Shown: positions 26,590 to 36,077, numbered from the stretch's first letter. The stretch: DNA of 64,000 bases from Duncaniella muricolitica (GCA_025808375.1 CP061009.1:1-64000); one strand, 5' to 3'. The notes: generated from the letters alone by a model not told the origin. Numbers and translations are program-made.

Positions 26590-26754
26590 CTTTCTTCAAC
26601 GAAGAGGAATACTAAGCCCACGCAAAAGGATTAACTCAAAGAATACCAAAGAGTTGAGCTTCGCATCACGCGACAGCCCAACTCTTTTTTCTTGCATTGC
26701 ACCCCCTTTTACAGCATAATAAACCGGCGTAAAATTAGCGCACCGACAAAAAAG
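26590..26754 (+). mobile_element. Right attachment repeat (attR) with displaced DUF2795 3' end
   Basis: Gap-free repeat of 8666-8830. It encodes ...SFFNEEEY and the stop codon in frame, i.e. the last codons of the DUF2795 gene with no gene in front, followed by the duplicated terminator (26650-26692). This is the scar expected when an integrase uses the 3' end of a protein-coding gene as target. Confidence 0.85.
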
Positions 26755-26783
26755 GGATATAGACGTATATTAGCTCAGCATAG

Positions 26784-27368
26784 TCACAAGGCGACTTTAT
26801 AGGCTCGACCTCCGACTTTAACGATTACAATATTACGTGTTCCATCAATTGCGACTGTTGATTGACAAGTCTCTGCAATCATGCTGCCGTTTATATCGTA
26901 AACTTCAACCAGTGCATCATCAGGCTTATTAAGTATCGATATTGTATGGTTGAATACAGTTATCTTTATATTTGACACTTCCTGATTGTCAATCCCCGAT
27001 TCTACTGATTCAACATATACGACATTGAGCACATTATCACCATAAAGAGACGGCAAAACAAACGTATTATCATCTTTGATTTCCAAAGATTCGCCATTAA
27101 GTGTAAGACTGTACAACGTATGCCCTTCGACCGGGGTCAGTGTGACTGTCGAAGCTTCTCCATCGCGATACATAGTGGTCACCGAGTGTTGGCCGAGAGC
27201 TGCAACTGTGAGTGTGGCATATCCCGATTTGACGAAGTTAACTGAAAGTCCTGAACGAGTTTCGGCATTTACCCGCAGATGACGGTTTTCAACCCTATCG
27301 GTGACATCTTCATCATTCCACATCACCTTATCAATCGAGGCATTGCAATCGGGAACAATATAGAAAAC
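26784..27368 (-). pseudogene. C-terminal remnant of a surface protein
   Basis: Coding-like frame without a proper beginning (open from about 27368; first ATG 27326). It ends with a BspA/T9SS-type tail: IKITVFNHTISILNKPDDAL and VEVYDINGSMIAETCQ, then a strand ending GGRAYKVAL. Normal proteins of this kind carry a signal peptide and several hundred residues of repeats, absent here. A -33/-7 promoter lies upstream (27443-27476), so the fragment may still be transcribed. It is the first chromosomal gene past attR. Confidence 0.7.
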
Positions 27369-27442
27369 TCACTCCCGGCATTTCAAATGGCATGTATAAA
27401 TAAGTCGTATTTAAATTATTGGATTTTGTTTTTAACTATATT

Positions 27443-27476
27443 CTGCAAAGTTAAACATTATTTTGCGATTGACCAA
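27443..27476 (-). promoter_or_regulatory. Promoter identical over 34 bases to element promoter module 3
   Basis: Minus strand TTG, 20-bp spacer, TAACTTTG. The 34 bases are exactly those of 23345-23378 inside the element; similarity continues weakly upstream but the paired direct repeats are missing. Confidence 0.7.
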
Positions 27477-27541
27477 ACCATTTTTTCAATCAGACTGTCA
27501 GAGGGTGTTTATGCTGTTTATGCGGATTGTAGGATTTTGTG

Positions 27542-27549
27542 TAACTTTG
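27542..27549 (+). promoter_or_regulatory. -7 box before fprA
   Basis: TAACTTTG matches TAnnTTTG; the start codon follows 40 bp later. A -33 TTG at the usual distance is not evident. Confidence 0.55.
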
Positions 27550-27589
27550 TAGCCGTTTTTCATATGTATAATCTCTCATTATTAAAAAT

Positions 27590-28744
27590 ATGCACACCGA
27601 CTACCAAGCCATAGGCGTATATGACAAGGAGCTGGACCTGTTTGAAAGCCAGTATGTCACCCCCGAAGGCATATCCTACAACTCTTATATAATCTTTGAC
27701 GAGAAGACAGCACTCATCGACACCGTCGATCAGCGCATGGCCGACGAGTGGCGCGACAATCTCCTCTCATCGCTTCCCGAAGGCAAGACCATCGACTATC
27801 TCATAGTGCAGCACCTCGAGCCCGACCACTCGTCACAGATCGAGTGGGTGATGGAGCGTTTCCCCGAGTGTCGCCTCGTATGCACGGCCGTAGCACACAA
27901 GATGCTCCCGCTCGTGGCCGACAACGCCCCGTTTGACCACAGCATCATGGAGGTAGCCGAAGGCGACACTCTGAGCCTCGGCACTCACGAGCTTCATTTC
28001 ATCACCGCCCCAATGGTCCACTGGCCCGAGGTGATGATGGTCTATGACTCCACAGCCAAGACGCTCTTCTCGGCCGACGGTTTCGGTCGCTTCGGCGCAC
28101 CCGACCCCTCGCAGCCCTGGGCATGCGAGGCACGCCGTTATTATTTCAACATCGTGGGCAAATACGGACTTCCCGTGCAGACCGTGCTCAAGAAGCTCGC
28201 CGGCAAGCAGATCGACGTCATCGCACCCCTCCACGGCCCCGTGCTCGAGGGCGACCTCACCGATTATCTGCGCCTCTACCGCACCTGGGCGGCCTATGAG
28301 GTGGAGACCGAGGGTGTGCTTGTGGCCTATGCTTCCATCCACGGCATGACAGCCAAGGCCGCCAAGGAGCTGGCCGAGATACTCCGTGAAAAGGGCGCAC
28401 CCAAAGTTTCGGTCACCGACCTGTCGCGCGACGACATGGCCGAGGCCGTCGAGGACGCCTTCCGCATGAGCCATCTCGTAGTGCTCTCCCCCACCTACGA
28501 CTCCGACATCTTCCCGCCGATGCACGACTTCATCCACCATCTCGCCATCAAGGGCTTCCGCAACCGCCGCGTGGCTATTGTCGAGAACGGTCTCTGGGCC
28601 CCGGCAGCCGGACGCAAGATGCGCGGCATGTTTGAGAAGATGAAGGACATATCCATCGTGGAGCCCATCGTGACCCTCCACGGACGCCTCACCCCCGCCG
28701 ACATCGACCATCTCTCCACCCTCGCCGACAACCTTCTGAATTAA
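27590..28744 (+). CDS. fprA: Flavodiiron protein (FprA-type O2/NO reductase)
   Basis: Cytoplasmic enzyme reducing O2 to water (or NO to N2O) for protection in anaerobes. An N-terminal metallo-beta-lactamase diiron domain (1-245) carries HLEPDHSSQIEW (iron ligands H-x-E-x-D-H, about 83-94), APMVHWPEVMMVYD and LHGPVLEGD. The C-terminal flavodoxin domain (about 250-384) shows VAYASIHGMTAKAAKELAE for FMN phosphate binding. Length 384 aa is normal. Partner rubredoxin or reductase is not in the neighbourhood. Confidence 0.93.
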   Translation: MHTDYQAIGVYDKELDLFESQYVTPEGISYNSYIIFDEKTALIDTVDQRMADEWRDNLLSSLPEGKTIDYLIVQHLEPDHSSQIEWVMERFPECRLVCTAVAHKMLPLVADNAPFDHSIMEVAEGDTLSLGTHELHFITAPMVHWPEVMMVYDSTAKTLFSADGFGRFGAPDPSQPWACEARRYYFNIVGKYGLPVQTVLKKLAGKQIDVIAPLHGPVLEGDLTDYLRLYRTWAAYEVETEGVLVAYASIHGMTAKAAKELAEILREKGAPKVSVTDLSRDDMAEAVEDAFRMSHLVVLSPTYDSDIFPPMHDFIHHLAIKGFRNRRVAIVENGLWAPAAGRKMRGMFEKMKDISIVEPIVTLHGRLTPADIDHLSTLADNLLN

Positions 28745-28745
28745 A

Positions 28746-28925
28746 GGAGATACAAAAGTTTCAAAAGGACATAAGAAACATAAGTTTTAAATAATTTAAG
28801 ACAGGAGTACAGGAGTAATTATTTTTTTATTCTTTGCCGCTTGTCTTTAACTTCACTCCAGTACTCCTGTCTTAAATTATTTAAAACTTATGTTTCTTAT
28901 GTCCTTTTGAAACTTTTGTATCTCC
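28746..28925. repeat. Dispersed palindromic repeat A: perfect 65-bp inverted repeat
   Basis: 28746-28810 is the exact reverse complement of 28861-28925; a few more bases pair with one mismatch, around a 38-nt loop. Motifs: GATACAAAAGTTTCAAAAGG, ACATAAGAAACATAAG and AAGACAGGAGTAC. It fills the gap between convergent fprA and guaD and could act as a two-way terminator. Relatives lie at 30322-30506, 31098-31164, 34138-34276 and 45360-45597. Confidence 0.85.
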
Positions 28926-28935
28926 CTGTATCTTC

Positions 28936-30258
28936 CTAAACTTTTGTGTAGACCTTCTTTCCGGCCACGTATGTAGCGTGCACGAGGCGGTCGGGTGCTA
29001 GAGTCTGGAGTATGAACAGACGGTCAAACACGCTCTCCACCTCCCTCATTCTCCACTCTATAAACTCGTCGGGCTTCATGTCGAGCACCACAATATCGGC
29101 CTCCATACCCGCGCGCAAGGCACCCACCCTGTCATCGAGATGCAGAGCACGGGCACCGCCGAGAGTAGCCATATAATAACTGCGCATGGCGTCGAGCGCG
29201 TGGCCGCGCAGCATGCCCACCTTATAGGCCTCGCCGAGCTGACGCACGAGCGAGAAACTCGTGCCGCCCCCTATGTCCGACCCTATGCCTACCCTGCACG
29301 GACGCCCGGCATCCTTGGCCTCCCAATAGCGAAACTCGCCGTCACCGAGAAATAGGTTGGACGACGGACAGTGGACCACGCCACACTCCGCCTCATAGAG
29401 CCTCTGCCACTCGCGCGGCTCCACTATACAGCAATGAGCCATCACCGACCGCGGCCCGACAAGCCCATAGCGGTCATACACGTCAGTGTAGTCGCGAGCC
29501 TCGGGAAAGAGCGATTTCACCCACTCTATCTCACCCTCGGCCTCGTCAAGATGAGTATGCATATACACACCCCGGTCGAGATATTTCTGATAAAGCCCGC
29601 CGGCCAGACGCAACTGTTCGGGAGTGCTTGTAGGGGCAAACCGCGGTATAACGGCATAAAGCTGACGGCCGCGCCCATGCCACTTCAGAAGCAGACGCTC
29701 CGACACGGCCACCGACTCCCCGGCATCGCTGTCACGCAGATTATCGGGCAGATTGCGGTCCTGAAGCACCTTGCCGGCTATGGTACACGCATTGTAACGC
29801 TCCGATTCCTCAAACAGCGCGTCGACCGACTCCTCAAACGTCGTGGCAAACACGTTGGCCGTCGTAGTGCCATGGCTCAGCGTCTGACGGAAAAACATCC
29901 GTGCCACCTCGCGCGCATAATCCTTGTCTCGATAACGGGACTCGACGGGAAACACATATTGGTTGAGCCACTTGAGCAGCGTATCGCCATACGACCCCAC
30001 CATGGGCGACTGCACATAATGCACATGACAGTCCACAAACCCCGGCATGATCAGCGAGTCGTTCCACACATCTATGTCGGTCAGTCCCGGCCATGCGGCT
30101 GCCGTGGCGGCATAATCGCCGACAGCCACAATCAGCCCGTCACACATCACAACGAGTCCGTCCTCATAATGGTCATAACACTCCGCGGCCCCGCATACAA
30201 ACGGGTCAGCCTTAAACGTAAGCACCTCACCGCGAATCCCTTTGAGCTTTCCTTTCAT
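28936..30258 (-). CDS. guaD: Guanine deaminase (amidohydrolase)
   Basis: Zinc amidohydrolase converting guanine to xanthine. Metal-binding DCHVHYVQSPMVGSYGDTLL (about 75-94), AVIPRFAPTSTPEQLRLAG (about 202-220), HTHLDEAEGEIEWV (about 235), MAHCCIVEPREWQRL and GIGSDIGGGTSFSL (about 325) are all present in order. At 440 aa it is complete. purN lies further along on the same strand upstream, separated by a palindromic repeat, so co-transcription is uncertain. Confidence 0.9.
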   Translation of the reverse strand: MKGKLKGIRGEVLTFKADPFVCGAAECYDHYEDGLVVMCDGLIVAVGDYAATAAAWPGLTDIDVWNDSLIMPGFVDCHVHYVQSPMVGSYGDTLLKWLNQYVFPVESRYRDKDYAREVARMFFRQTLSHGTTTANVFATTFEESVDALFEESERYNACTIAGKVLQDRNLPDNLRDSDAGESVAVSERLLLKWHGRGRQLYAVIPRFAPTSTPEQLRLAGGLYQKYLDRGVYMHTHLDEAEGEIEWVKSLFPEARDYTDVYDRYGLVGPRSVMAHCCIVEPREWQRLYEAECGVVHCPSSNLFLGDGEFRYWEAKDAGRPCRVGIGSDIGGGTSFSLVRQLGEAYKVGMLRGHALDAMRSYYMATLGGARALHLDDRVGALRAGMEADIVVLDMKPDEFIEWRMREVESVFDRLFILQTLAPDRLVHATYVAGKKVYTKV

Positions 30259-30321
30259 ACTTCTGTAAAATGCATTTTTAATATACTTAACCGCCCGCCC
30301 GACACAAAAGTTTGAGACTCG

Positions 30322-30506
30322 GGAGATACAAAAGTTTCATAAGGACATAAGAAACATAAGTTTTTTAATTTAAGACAGGAGTACAGGAGTGAAGTTAAAG
30401 ACAAAGGACAAAAAATAAAAAAAATAATTACTCCTGTACTCCTGTCTTTATTGCTCCTGTACTCCTGTCTTAAATGTTTCTTATGTCCTTATGACCCCGT
30501 ATCTCC
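30322..30506. repeat. Dispersed palindromic repeat B
   Basis: Same family as repeat A. Arms GGAGATACAAAAGTTTCATA... and ...TATGACCCCGTATCTCC pair over most of their length. The loop region (GAAGTTAAAGACAAAGGAC...) is the reverse complement of the loop side of repeat A, and the TACTCCTGTACTCCTGTCTT segment is duplicated within it. Confidence 0.8.
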
Positions 30507-31082
30507 TGTAAAGTACTCTCTGACAGCCCGCGCGAAATGCTCTTTCTCGAGAGCATGCACCTTGGCCTCGACAGTCTCGGGCGAGTCTGACGGCAAGATC
30601 TCAACGCGGGCCTGACGCAACACAAGGCCCTCGTCACACCGGTCAGTGACCAGATGGACAGTAATACCCGTCTCACGTTCGCCGGCAGCCACCACTGCCT
30701 CATGCACATGACGCCCATACATACCCTTACCGCCATACTTAGGCAACAGCGACGGATGTATGTTGACCACCCTGTCAGGGTAACGTCCGAGCAGAAAGTC
30801 GGGCACCATCAGCAGAAAACCCGCCAGCACTATCCCGTCCACGCCATACTCATCCATCACTGGGAGCATACACGCCGGGTCGCGTATATCGGCAGCAGGC
30901 ATCACCCTGACAGGCACCCCGAGTCGTCCGGCACGCTCTATCACACCCGCACCGGCCTTATTACACACTATCACAGCCACTTCCATGCCACAATCGTTGT
31001 CACGGAAATAACGCAGCAGATTTTCGGCATTAGACCCGTTGCCTGAAGCAAACACAGCCAGTCTCTTTACACACTTTTCCAT
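30489..31082 (-). CDS. purN: Phosphoribosylglycinamide formyltransferase PurN
   Basis: Purine biosynthesis enzyme transferring the formyl group of 10-formyl-THF to GAR. Substrate loop FASGNGSNAENLLRYF (about 8-23), catalytic segment VVNIHPSLLPKYGGKGMYG (about 107-125) with the active His, and GITVHLVTDRCDEG (about 140). I use the ATG at 31082 (MEKCVKRLAVF); the longer open frame begins inside palindromic repeat C. Its 3' end reaches into repeat B. Confidence 0.93.
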   Translation of the reverse strand: MEKCVKRLAVFASGNGSNAENLLRYFRDNDCGMEVAVIVCNKAGAGVIERAGRLGVPVRVMPAADIRDPACMLPVMDEYGVDGIVLAGFLLMVPDFLLGRYPDRVVNIHPSLLPKYGGKGMYGRHVHEAVVAAGERETGITVHLVTDRCDEGLVLRQARVEILPSDSPETVEAKVHALEKEHFARAVREYFTGDTGS

Positions 31083-31097
31083 GCCGTGAAGATACAA

Positions 31098-31164
31098 AAA
31101 AATCAGATACAAAAGTTTCAGGAGATACAAAAGTTTCAAAAGGACATAAGAAACTTTTGTATCC
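31098..31164. repeat. Dispersed palindromic repeat C (short form)
   Basis: Compact relative of repeats A and B: GATACAAAAGTTTC in two direct copies and a pairing GAAACTTTTGTATC. It sits just upstream of purN. Confidence 0.65.
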
Positions 31165-31461
31165 CCTTTATGTATCTGACGGTTCGTTAACTCAATGTTT
31201 GTTAATTGTTAAACTATTCGTTATATAACATCTGGGCTAACCTCCTGATACTAAACTATGTTTAACATTTAACACAGTTGTGTGAAACATCCGCTTATTG
31301 TTAATGAATGTAAATTTTTAAAAATCTGCTTATTGTATCATTACATTTGCCATCGACAAGTCTGACCTTGCATACATCACATTTCAACTAATGCAAACAT
31401 TCACGACTCTCTTACCTATTTGACACTTCTTACTTATTATTAATTTTAAATTCTAATCAAC
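31165..31461 (+). promoter_or_regulatory. AT-rich upstream region of the BIG2 protein gene
   Basis: No gene. A -7-like TACATTTG is at 31342-31349, about 113 bp before the start codon, without a good -33 element. Several TTAAC-rich stretches are present. Nothing else recognised. Confidence 0.4.
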
Positions 31462-33975
31462 ATGAGAAAATCGTTACTCTCTCTGTTAGGTATCCTATTA
31501 AGCCTGACAGCCTATGCAGCTCCGGCCGAGACCGTCCTATGGGAAGGGGAAGTATCCCTTGATTATAAAATCAACCCGGAAATCAAAGCCAGCCAATGTG
31601 CCGACTTTGAAGAATGGGGTGAAATCGTAATACATTACCAAGCCGACCCCAAAGTATCAGATTATACGTCACTTGCTCTTATCAGACCATCCTGGGCAAA
31701 CTTCAGTTGGGGCAGTGCTGACGCAGTGGTTGTAAGTGCCGGCAAGAAGAGCTTCTTCCTGACAGCCGAAGATGCAAAATTGGCGATATCAGGTGGTATG
31801 GGCGTAATGGGCCATGGTCTTATAGTGACTAAAGTGGTATATCGCGCGAGCCAGGGCCCGCTCGATCCCTCTATACTTCAGCGCGATGAGATCGTTATCA
31901 GCCAGGAGCAGAGCTCACTCGAATTTGCCTATGATAATATCGTAGCTGCCGGCGGTAAGGTCGGTGGAGGTATTGCCGTGTCATACTCCGTGCTCAATCC
32001 CATGGCTTACAAAATCAACTTCAAGCACCAGGGCGTAGCCCCCGGTGGTGAATATGACGAAGAGTCAGCTCAATATGTATGGGCCGAATTTACATCTCCT
32101 CGCATCATTGAGGACGACGAAAACGGTCGCGTGATACTCCTCCTCTCCGAAGAGACAATGGCCGAGCTCAACAGCTACTCCAAGCGTCTCATCCTTGAGG
32201 TAGGATTTGTGAAGATCAGCAAAGTGCAGGTACTCACCGCCGCTGAGCTTCCCGAAATACCCGATTTGGCAGTAGTGGCATTCGATAAGGAAAACTTGAC
32301 TCTCGAGGTTGGTGCCACCGACAAAATCAACGCCACCATCAAGCCCGCGACAGCCGTAGCCACCTGGACCTCATCCGACCCCGCTGTTGCCACAGTCGAC
32401 AAGGACGGCAACGTTACAGCCGTAGGCGGTGGCAAAACCACCATCACTTGCGAGATCGAAGGCGCGAAAGCATCATGCGAAGTTTCTGTCGTTATGATTA
32501 AGGTACAGTGGCGCGAGAGCATCTCCGGCCAGTATATCTACGGCGATGAAGAAAACATCACATGCTACATCGGTGATAATCCACGCCTCATTATCACCAC
32601 TATTCCCGAAGACGCCGCCATAACTCTCTCAGCCACTCAGGATCCTGAAAAATGTGCCACTTTCTATGACTATGCTAAATCAAAAGAAGCAGAAGTGAGC
32701 TTCAGCGACGGCAAGACAGGCAAAGTGGATATCACAATAAAACTCAAAGATATCGAACTCTCCAAGACTGTATCCGTGACTGCTATCGACTACCCGGAAA
32801 TGTGTCTGCGCCTCAACACCTCTCTTAACGGTAATACCGACTACAGAAACATCCTTGCAGGAACCGACTTTAAGATCGAAGCTTCTGTAAGAGGTCCCGG
32901 CTATGACAGATATGATGATTCAATGGACAAACCATATACCAAGCAGACTTATACCTGGACCATTTCCGACCCCGAAATCGCGATGATCAAAGAGCAGAAG
33001 GATGCCACATCAAGTTATAGCGCATACTCCACAGCTGTCATAGTAGGCCTCAAGACCGGTACTGTTACCGTGACAGCCACCGTGACATCAGCCGACGGCA
33101 CTTCGACCATTACAGGCAAGCACGAGCTTACATTCTCAGGCCACGGTGAACTCAGCCATGAGTTCTACTTCCACAATGACCGCGGCGGCAGTTGGATGGG
33201 CACATACGGCATTAGCAATATTCCCGGCAATGACGTGATCAACGACATCACACTCCACGGCAACGGTGTCGACATGATACTCAACAGCGCGACCACCGTC
33301 AGCTACATACCCAAGTTCACAGCCGGACAGTCGTTCACGTTCAAGGTATCCGACCCCAACGTGCGCATCATGGGCATCGGTGCATCGCCCGTACAGAGCG
33401 CGACAGCCCTCGTGACCTTCGGCGACAAGACCACCTGCACCACAGGTACAAGCGACAAGACCTACTGGAGCGCAGATGCCGAATATGGCGTAGAGGAAGT
33501 AACCTTCACCGTACTCGACAACAAGGAAGTGAACAGTCTCATCTACTGGACTCCCAAAATGTATCGTTACGCCACTCCCGAACTCGTCCTCAGCGACACC
33601 GAACTTAACGGCAAAGTCGGCGAAAGCAAGCAACTCACACTCGAAGTAGCCAACAAGGACACCGAAAAAGTGCTCCCCGCCACTACCGTATGGACATCGG
33701 CTGACCCCGCCATCGCAAAAGTTGACGCCAACGGATTCGTGACCTTCGTATCTAATGGCTCTACCGAGATTACAGCCGACTACAACGGCACCAAATCCGT
33801 ATGCAAGGTCAACGTGCTCGGCCAGACCGCCATCGAGTCGATCGGCACCGACGCAGCCAACGCCCCCGCTGAATACTTCAACCTCCAGGGCATCCGCGTT
33901 GACGCATCGGCACTCACCCCCGGCGTATACATCGTACGAAAAGGCAACGAAGTCAACAAGATTGTAATAAAATAA
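31462..33975 (+). CDS. Secreted BIG2 (bacterial Ig-like) surface protein
   Basis: 837 residues with a clear signal peptide (MRKSLLSLLGILLSLTAYAA, cut about residue 20). BIG2-type domains are visible around 265-345 (LTLEVGATDKINATIKPATA ... VATVDKDGNVTAVGGGKTTI) and 735-800 (NGKVGESKQLTLEV ... AKVDANGFVTFVSNGSTEI). The end YFNLQGIRVDASALTPGVYI, then VRKGNEVNKIVIK, is the short C-terminal sorting-like tail common in Bacteroidales exported proteins. An adhesin or glycan-related role is possible, but no catalytic domain is recognised. Confidence 0.82.
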   Translation: MRKSLLSLLGILLSLTAYAAPAETVLWEGEVSLDYKINPEIKASQCADFEEWGEIVIHYQADPKVSDYTSLALIRPSWANFSWGSADAVVVSAGKKSFFLTAEDAKLAISGGMGVMGHGLIVTKVVYRASQGPLDPSILQRDEIVISQEQSSLEFAYDNIVAAGGKVGGGIAVSYSVLNPMAYKINFKHQGVAPGGEYDEESAQYVWAEFTSPRIIEDDENGRVILLLSEETMAELNSYSKRLILEVGFVKISKVQVLTAAELPEIPDLAVVAFDKENLTLEVGATDKINATIKPATAVATWTSSDPAVATVDKDGNVTAVGGGKTTITCEIEGAKASCEVSVVMIKVQWRESISGQYIYGDEENITCYIGDNPRLIITTIPEDAAITLSATQDPEKCATFYDYAKSKEAEVSFSDGKTGKVDITIKLKDIELSKTVSVTAIDYPEMCLRLNTSLNGNTDYRNILAGTDFKIEASVRGPGYDRYDDSMDKPYTKQTYTWTISDPEIAMIKEQKDATSSYSAYSTAVIVGLKTGTVTVTATVTSADGTSTITGKHELTFSGHGELSHEFYFHNDRGGSWMGTYGISNIPGNDVINDITLHGNGVDMILNSATTVSYIPKFTAGQSFTFKVSDPNVRIMGIGASPVQSATALVTFGDKTTCTTGTSDKTYWSADAEYGVEEVTFTVLDNKEVNSLIYWTPKMYRYATPELVLSDTELNGKVGESKQLTLEVANKDTEKVLPATTVWTSADPAIAKVDANGFVTFVSNGSTEITADYNGTKSVCKVNVLGQTAIESIGTDAANAPAEYFNLQGIRVDASALTPGVYIVRKGNEVNKIVIK

Positions 33976-34097
33976 TCGTGACGATTGTTGTTAAGTAACT
34001 TAAGGTAATACAAATCCGACCAAGGTAAAAAATACAGCCTATAGAAAACTAATGGACTGATTGTTTAGGTAATATCATTAATAGGTACACACAACCC

Positions 34098-34134
34098 CAA
34101 AAGAGAGCGAGCCGCCCGGCCCGCTCTCTTTCAT
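34098..34134 (+). terminator. Terminator after the BIG2 protein gene
   Basis: GAGAGCG...CGCTCTC stem with a GC-rich loop followed by TTTCATTCTTT, about 125 bp after the stop codon. Confidence 0.7.
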
Positions 34135-34137
34135 TCT

Positions 34138-34276
34138 TTGATACAGAAGTTTCAATTTTAAGACAGGACTACAGAAGTGAGGTTAAAGACATCAGAACAA
34201 AAAATAATGACTCCTGTACTCCTGTCTTAAAATTAAAACTTTTGTTTCTTATGTCCTTATGAAACTTTTGTATCTC
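34138..34276. repeat. Dispersed palindromic repeat D
   Basis: Same family as repeats A-C: GATACAGAAGTTTCAATTTT and AAGACAGGACTACAG on the left, ACTCCTGTACTCCTGTCTTA, AAACTTTTG, and TTTCTTATGTCCTTATGAAA on the right. It overlaps the -33 region of dnaX. Confidence 0.75.
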
Positions 34277-34296
34277 ATATAGATTTCGTAAATTTG
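34268..34296 (+). promoter_or_regulatory. dnaX promoter
   Basis: TTG 34268-34270, 18-bp spacer, TAAATTTG 34289-34296. The box overlaps the GTG (34296) of the longer open frame, so the ATG at 34317 must be the true start. Confidence 0.7.
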
Positions 34297-34316
34297 TGAC
34301 AGGTAAGATTAATCAC

Positions 34317-36071
34317 ATGGACCACTATATAGTATCGGCGCGAAAATATCGCCCATCGACATTTGACAGCGTAGTAGGCCAGAAAGCCCTCACCGCAACG
34401 CTCAAAAATGCCATCTCCTCGGGTCGACTGGCCCACAGCTACCTGTTCTGCGGCTCGCGCGGAGTAGGCAAGACCTCGTGTGCGCGCATCTTTGCCAAGA
34501 CCATCAACTGTCTCTCGCCCACCCCGGCCGGCGAAGCGTGCAACCAATGCGACTCATGCCGCGCCTTCAACGAAGGCAACTCGCTAAATATCATAGAGCT
34601 CGACGCCGCATCCAACAACAGCGTCGACGACATACGCCAGCTCGTCGAGCAGGTGCAGGTGCCACCCGGACAGGGAAAATACAGAGTATTTATCGTCGAT
34701 GAGGTCCACATGCTGTCGTCGGCCGCATTCAACGCCTTTCTCAAGACCCTCGAAGAGCCCCCGAGCTATGTGATATTTATCCTCGCCACCACCGAGAAAC
34801 ACAAGATAATCCCCACCATACTCTCACGCTGTCAGATCTACGACTTCAACCGCATCACCGTACGCGACATCGTTGACCACCTCGCCTACGTGGCCGCAAG
34901 CGAAGGCATGACAGCCGAGCCCGCGGCTCTCAGCGTCATCGCACGCAAAGCCGACGGAGCCATGCGCGACGCCCTGTCGATATTTGACCAGGTAGCGGCA
35001 TCCTCGCGTGGCAACATCACATATGCCGGCACAATCGAAAACCTCAATGTGCTCGACTCCAACTATTACAACCGTCTGCTCGACTGCTTCCTTCAAGGCA
35101 AGACTCTCGAGACATGGCTCATATACAAGGAGATTCGCGACAAGGGATTTGACTCACACTTCTTCATCAACGGCCTGGCCGACTACATGCGCGACCTCAT
35201 GGTGGCGCGCGACCCCTCGACCATAGTCCTGCTCGAAGCCGACGACGAAGTAAGAAACGCCATGGCACAACGAGCCGCCAAATGCCACCCCGAGTTTATC
35301 TACCGGGCCATGAATCTCTGCAACGAGGCCGACCTCAACTACCGCACAGCCTCCAACAAGCAATTTCTCGTCGAGCTGACCCTCGCCAAGATATGCCAAC
35401 TATTAAGCCCTTCTCCGGTCAATAGCGGCGAAGGAGAGGGGCAGTTGCAAAATATCGCCGCCAACGGAGCCGCCAACACCACCCGGCCCCAGCAGCAACA
35501 GCAGCAGCAACCTCAGCAGCCCCAGCAGCAACCTCAGCCGGCGGCCCGCCCAGCGGCCCCATTAGGCACATCCCGCCCATCGGCGGTCCCCTCCCGACCC
35601 ACCGTAAAACTCGGCACCGGCAAGACCTTCTCCATCACCGGGCGCAACACCGCCAACGGAGCAGCCAGCAATGCCCAGGGCCAAGGCACATCCGCGACAC
35701 AGCTACGTGACGCAAAATACACCGTCGAACAGCTCAACGCCGGATGGCAAGCCTTCATGAAAGCCAACCCCACCTATCACATACTGGTCAACACCATGCG
35801 CGCCTCCTATCCCGCACTCGTCGAGGGCCACACCTATCGGGTGATGGTCGAGAACGAAAAGCAGCGTGAAGAGCTCGAGACCCACATGCAGCCTCTGCTC
35901 GCCACACTGCGCGACGCCACGGCCAACGACCACATAAGCATCATCATAGAGCTCAACCAAGGCGAGGCTTCGCCCCACACATGGAACGAGCGCGAAGTGC
36001 TTCAGCACATGGTGGAGAAAAATCCCGAGATGCGCGACTTCATCGAATCGCTCCAGCTCTCCATAGGCTGA
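34317..36071 (+). CDS. dnaX: DNA polymerase III gamma/tau subunit DnaX
   Basis: Clamp-loader ATPase. Walker A FCGSRGVGKTSCARIFAKT (about 38-56), four zinc-ligand cysteines in CLSPTPAGEACNQCDSC (about 60-76), Walker B VFIVDEVHMLSSAAF (about 117-131), sensor 1 ILATTEKHKIIPTILSRCQ. A Gln/Pro-rich linker lies around 385-420. The C-terminal ~120 residues would form the tau-type polymerase-binding part. No slippery frameshift site was recognised. It converges on the permease gene with a 6-bp gap. Confidence 0.95.
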   Translation: MDHYIVSARKYRPSTFDSVVGQKALTATLKNAISSGRLAHSYLFCGSRGVGKTSCARIFAKTINCLSPTPAGEACNQCDSCRAFNEGNSLNIIELDAASNNSVDDIRQLVEQVQVPPGQGKYRVFIVDEVHMLSSAAFNAFLKTLEEPPSYVIFILATTEKHKIIPTILSRCQIYDFNRITVRDIVDHLAYVAASEGMTAEPAALSVIARKADGAMRDALSIFDQVAASSRGNITYAGTIENLNVLDSNYYNRLLDCFLQGKTLETWLIYKEIRDKGFDSHFFINGLADYMRDLMVARDPSTIVLLEADDEVRNAMAQRAAKCHPEFIYRAMNLCNEADLNYRTASNKQFLVELTLAKICQLLSPSPVNSGEGEGQLQNIAANGAANTTRPQQQQQQQPQQPQQQPQPAARPAAPLGTSRPSAVPSRPTVKLGTGKTFSITGRNTANGAASNAQGQGTSATQLRDAKYTVEQLNAGWQAFMKANPTYHILVNTMRASYPALVEGHTYRVMVENEKQREELETHMQPLLATLRDATANDHISIIIELNQGEASPHTWNEREVLQHMVEKNPEMRDFIESLQLSIG

Positions 36072-36077
36072 CACACT

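Noticed and set aside
8470..26754. tRNA gene as the integration target
   Set aside because: No tRNA-like sequence is present in either attachment repeat; the repeated part is a protein gene end and terminator.
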